Origin: Verrucomicrobiales bacterium
GTDB lineage: Bacteria; Verrucomicrobiota; Verrucomicrobiia; Verrucomicrobiales; DEV007
Reading direction: 5' to 3'
DNA length: 32,320 nt
NCBI GenBank assembly: GCA_022361255.1
Contig: JAKSBG010000420.1
Coordinates: 1-32,320 of the forward strand
The translations under genes were made by a program, and so were the position numbers. The notes beneath the pieces are model-generated. The model did not search any database. It saw nothing but the letters and a program-made list of their open reading frames with translations, and had not been told where the DNA came from. Of this stretch, positions 30,852-32,320 are shown one piece after another; positions within the stretch are counted from its first letter, which is position 1; each line of letters starts with the position of its first letter.

Positions 30852-31769
30852 ATGACAGAAGCGGAAAAATCAGAACAAACCGAACGACAGGAAAGCGTTT
30901 TCAGGAGCGTGAGGGAGGATTTTGTCGTACTGACAAAAGCGCGTCTGAGTATTCTCGTGGTGCTGACCTCTGTTTTCGGCTATTTCGTGGCCACGAAGGG
31001 AAGTGACACATTTTCCTGGGGGATGCTTTTTCACCTCGTGCTTGGAACTACTCTCGCTGCTTTTGGTTCGGCCGTCTTCAACCAGCTCATGGAGGTTGAT
31101 GCTGACGCAAAAATGCGGAGGACGTCCGACCGCCCGCTGCCGGCGAACCGGATTCCGAAGCCCCTCGCTTTCATCATCGGTTGGCTGCTCTGTTCATTCG
31201 GTCTCATTCACCTTGGCGTCAAAGTCGACATTTTGTCATCGGGAATGGCGGCAGCGACGCTTCTGACGTATTTGTTCATTTACACCCCCTTGAAACGGGT
31301 ATCGACATTCAACACCATTGTCGGAGGCATTTCCGGAGCCCTGCCCCCACTCATTGGATGGTTTGCGGGAAAACCGGATCCGTGGATCTCAGGCGGTGTG
31401 TTTCTCTTTCTCCTCCTCTTTCTCTGGCAGATGCCGCATTTCGCTGCGATTAACTGGATGTACCGGGAGGAATACAAACGGGGAGGCTTTCTGATGTGGT
31501 CGAATGATGACGAGTCGGGGCGCCGCACTGCCCGAATCGCAATTGGATTTTCGGTGTTAACCCTGTTGCTTGGAGCGCTATACCCTGTTTGGTCACCGAC
31601 GATACAGGGTTGGGGGGCGATCCCTTGCGGTTTGCTCGGGGCCGTCATGCTCTGGCTGGCAATCCGGTTTTTTCGCAGTGGAGAAAGAGCCGATGCCCGG
31701 CGACTTTTCTTTTACACCCTCCTTTACCTTCCTCTCATGATGCTCGCATCCTACCTCGCTTGGAACTGA
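30852..31769 (+). CDS. ctaB: heme O synthase (protoheme IX farnesyltransferase)
   Basis: The 305-aa UbiA-superfamily membrane enzyme transfers a farnesyl group to heme b, giving heme O, the substrate of CtaA. Signature motifs: FNQLMEVDADAKMRRTSDRPLP, with the Asp-rich prenyl-diphosphate motif (N77, D83, D85, R94); YTPLKRVSTFNTIVGGISGALPPLIGW; and MPHFAAINWMYREEYKRGGFLM. About nine helices are expected. The polar N-terminus (1-25) is somewhat long. A GAGG at 30842-30845, seven nt from the ATG, is one of the few Shine-Dalgarno-like sites in the window. It belongs with ctaA and SCO as the oxidase cofactor-assembly group. Confidence 0.95.
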   Translation: MTEAEKSEQTERQESVFRSVREDFVVLTKARLSILVVLTSVFGYFVATKGSDTFSWGMLFHLVLGTTLAAFGSAVFNQLMEVDADAKMRRTSDRPLPANRIPKPLAFIIGWLLCSFGLIHLGVKVDILSSGMAAATLLTYLFIYTPLKRVSTFNTIVGGISGALPPLIGWFAGKPDPWISGGVFLFLLLFLWQMPHFAAINWMYREEYKRGGFLMWSNDDESGRRTARIAIGFSVLTLLLGALYPVWSPTIQGWGAIPCGLLGAVMLWLAIRFFRSGERADARRLFFYTLLYLPLMMLASYLAWN

Positions 31770-31802
31770 GCTGATCAGACGGAATTAAGATATCAGTATA
31801 TT

Positions 31803-32320
31803 ATGGAACCATCTTCCTCCCCGGATTCAGAATTACCTCCGTCTCCCGAAATTCCCCGCTCGAAACTCATTGCGTGGTGGGGCTCCATCATTGGCGTCTG
31901 TGCCATCATTGCGTTCGGCTCGATTTTTGTCACCCGCGCCTACCTTGCCCGGACAGCCTACGAAAATGAAAACTGGAGACCTCCCCACGTGGCGAGGCTG
32001 GAGACTGATATTGACCTGATCAACCGGGATGGCAGAAAGGTTTCGCTCAGCGAAATGAGAGATCACATCTTTGTCGCCGGGTACCAATACACCGACTGCC
32101 CGGCCGGATGCCTCGGGCTGGCATCAGTGATGAAAGATCTCGAAGACCAGTTTGGAAATGATCCCAGATTTCGACTTGTTTCGATCAGTGTGAATCCCGC
32201 AGAGGATACACCGGAGAAGATGGATGCATGGGTAAAGGATAAGGGGATCGATTCTCCGGACTGGTATTTCCTGACCGGTGATCCCGAAGAGATCACCAAA
32301 TACATGATTACCGAATTCAT
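31803..32320 (+). CDS. SCO1/SenC copper chaperone, 3'-truncated by window end
   Basis: The visible 172 residues show a membrane anchor (about 23-45, LIAWWGSIIGVCAIIAFGSIF) and the start of a thioredoxin-like SCO domain. The Cu-binding motif is TDCPAGCLGL (C-x-x-x-C), preceded by HIFVAGYQY and followed by FRLVSISVNPAEDTPEKMDAWV, typical of SCO proteins (canonical Y-T-x-C-P-x-x-C-P). SCO delivers copper to the CuA site of subunit II and fits the preceding oxidase-assembly genes. The conserved His expected further on lies outside the window. It begins 33 nt after ctaB. Because the stop codon is missing, the true length is unknown. Confidence 0.9.
   Translation, partial: MEPSSSPDSELPPSPEIPRSKLIAWWGSIIGVCAIIAFGSIFVTRAYLARTAYENENWRPPHVARLETDIDLINRDGRKVSLSEMRDHIFVAGYQYTDCPAGCLGLASVMKDLEDQFGNDPRFRLVSISVNPAEDTPEKMDAWVKDKGIDSPDWYFLTGDPEEITKYMITEF

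Overview
The window comes from a bacterium of the Verrucomicrobia/PVC group. The main evidence is a complete four-gene pseudopilin set with the architecture of the Verru_Chthon cassette (A-B-C-D), a family essentially confined to Verrucomicrobia and relatives. An alternative complex III (ACIII) cluster and start codons that almost all lack a Shine-Dalgarno sequence fit this. Every gene I can support is on the plus strand. I see no RNA gene, insertion sequence, prophage or CRISPR array.

Left part (1-5149): the end of a von Willebrand A-domain protein; a multi-helix membrane protein of the conserved-TM-helix (mechanosensitive-channel-like) family followed by a strong terminator; a proline-rich lipoprotein; and two aromatic amino acid genes, tyrA and aroA. 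The only credible tyrA start is a CTG that overlaps the lipoprotein stop codon.

Middle (5150-12566): a 248-bp regulatory-looking gap holds palindromes and repeated GTAAA boxes. It precedes a 1587-aa PilX/GspK-like protein and three proteins with class III prepilin N-termini. The cassette ends in a textbook terminator with a UUCG loop.

Right part (12567-32320): a 30-bp perfect palindrome containing a CRP/FNR-family type box (TGTGA-N6-TCACA) precedes a long, tightly packed respiratory cluster. Its order is ACIII (actABCDEF), a small membrane protein, a cbb3-like module (ccoN-like, ccoO-like, monoheme cytochrome c), an A-type cytochrome c oxidase (subunits I, III, IV, two small membrane proteins, subunit II), then heme A synthase, heme O synthase and a SCO copper chaperone cut by the window end. 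The expected flow is quinol to ACIII to c-type hemes to the CuA site of subunit II to the binuclear centre of subunit I, with ctaA/ctaB making heme A and SCO loading copper.

Most notable: the CcoN-like protein keeps the CcoN fold and sequence landmarks but lacks all the copper-B histidines, the cross-linked tyrosine and both helix-X heme histidines. It therefore cannot be an ordinary oxygen reductase. Its module may be a non-catalytic electron relay or scaffold between ACIII and the true oxidase. The true oxidase is also unusual: subunit I lacks the K-channel lysine, and subunit III carries an insertion of about 280 residues with a histidine-rich segment. Comparisons with canonical family motifs were made from memory, without running an alignment.
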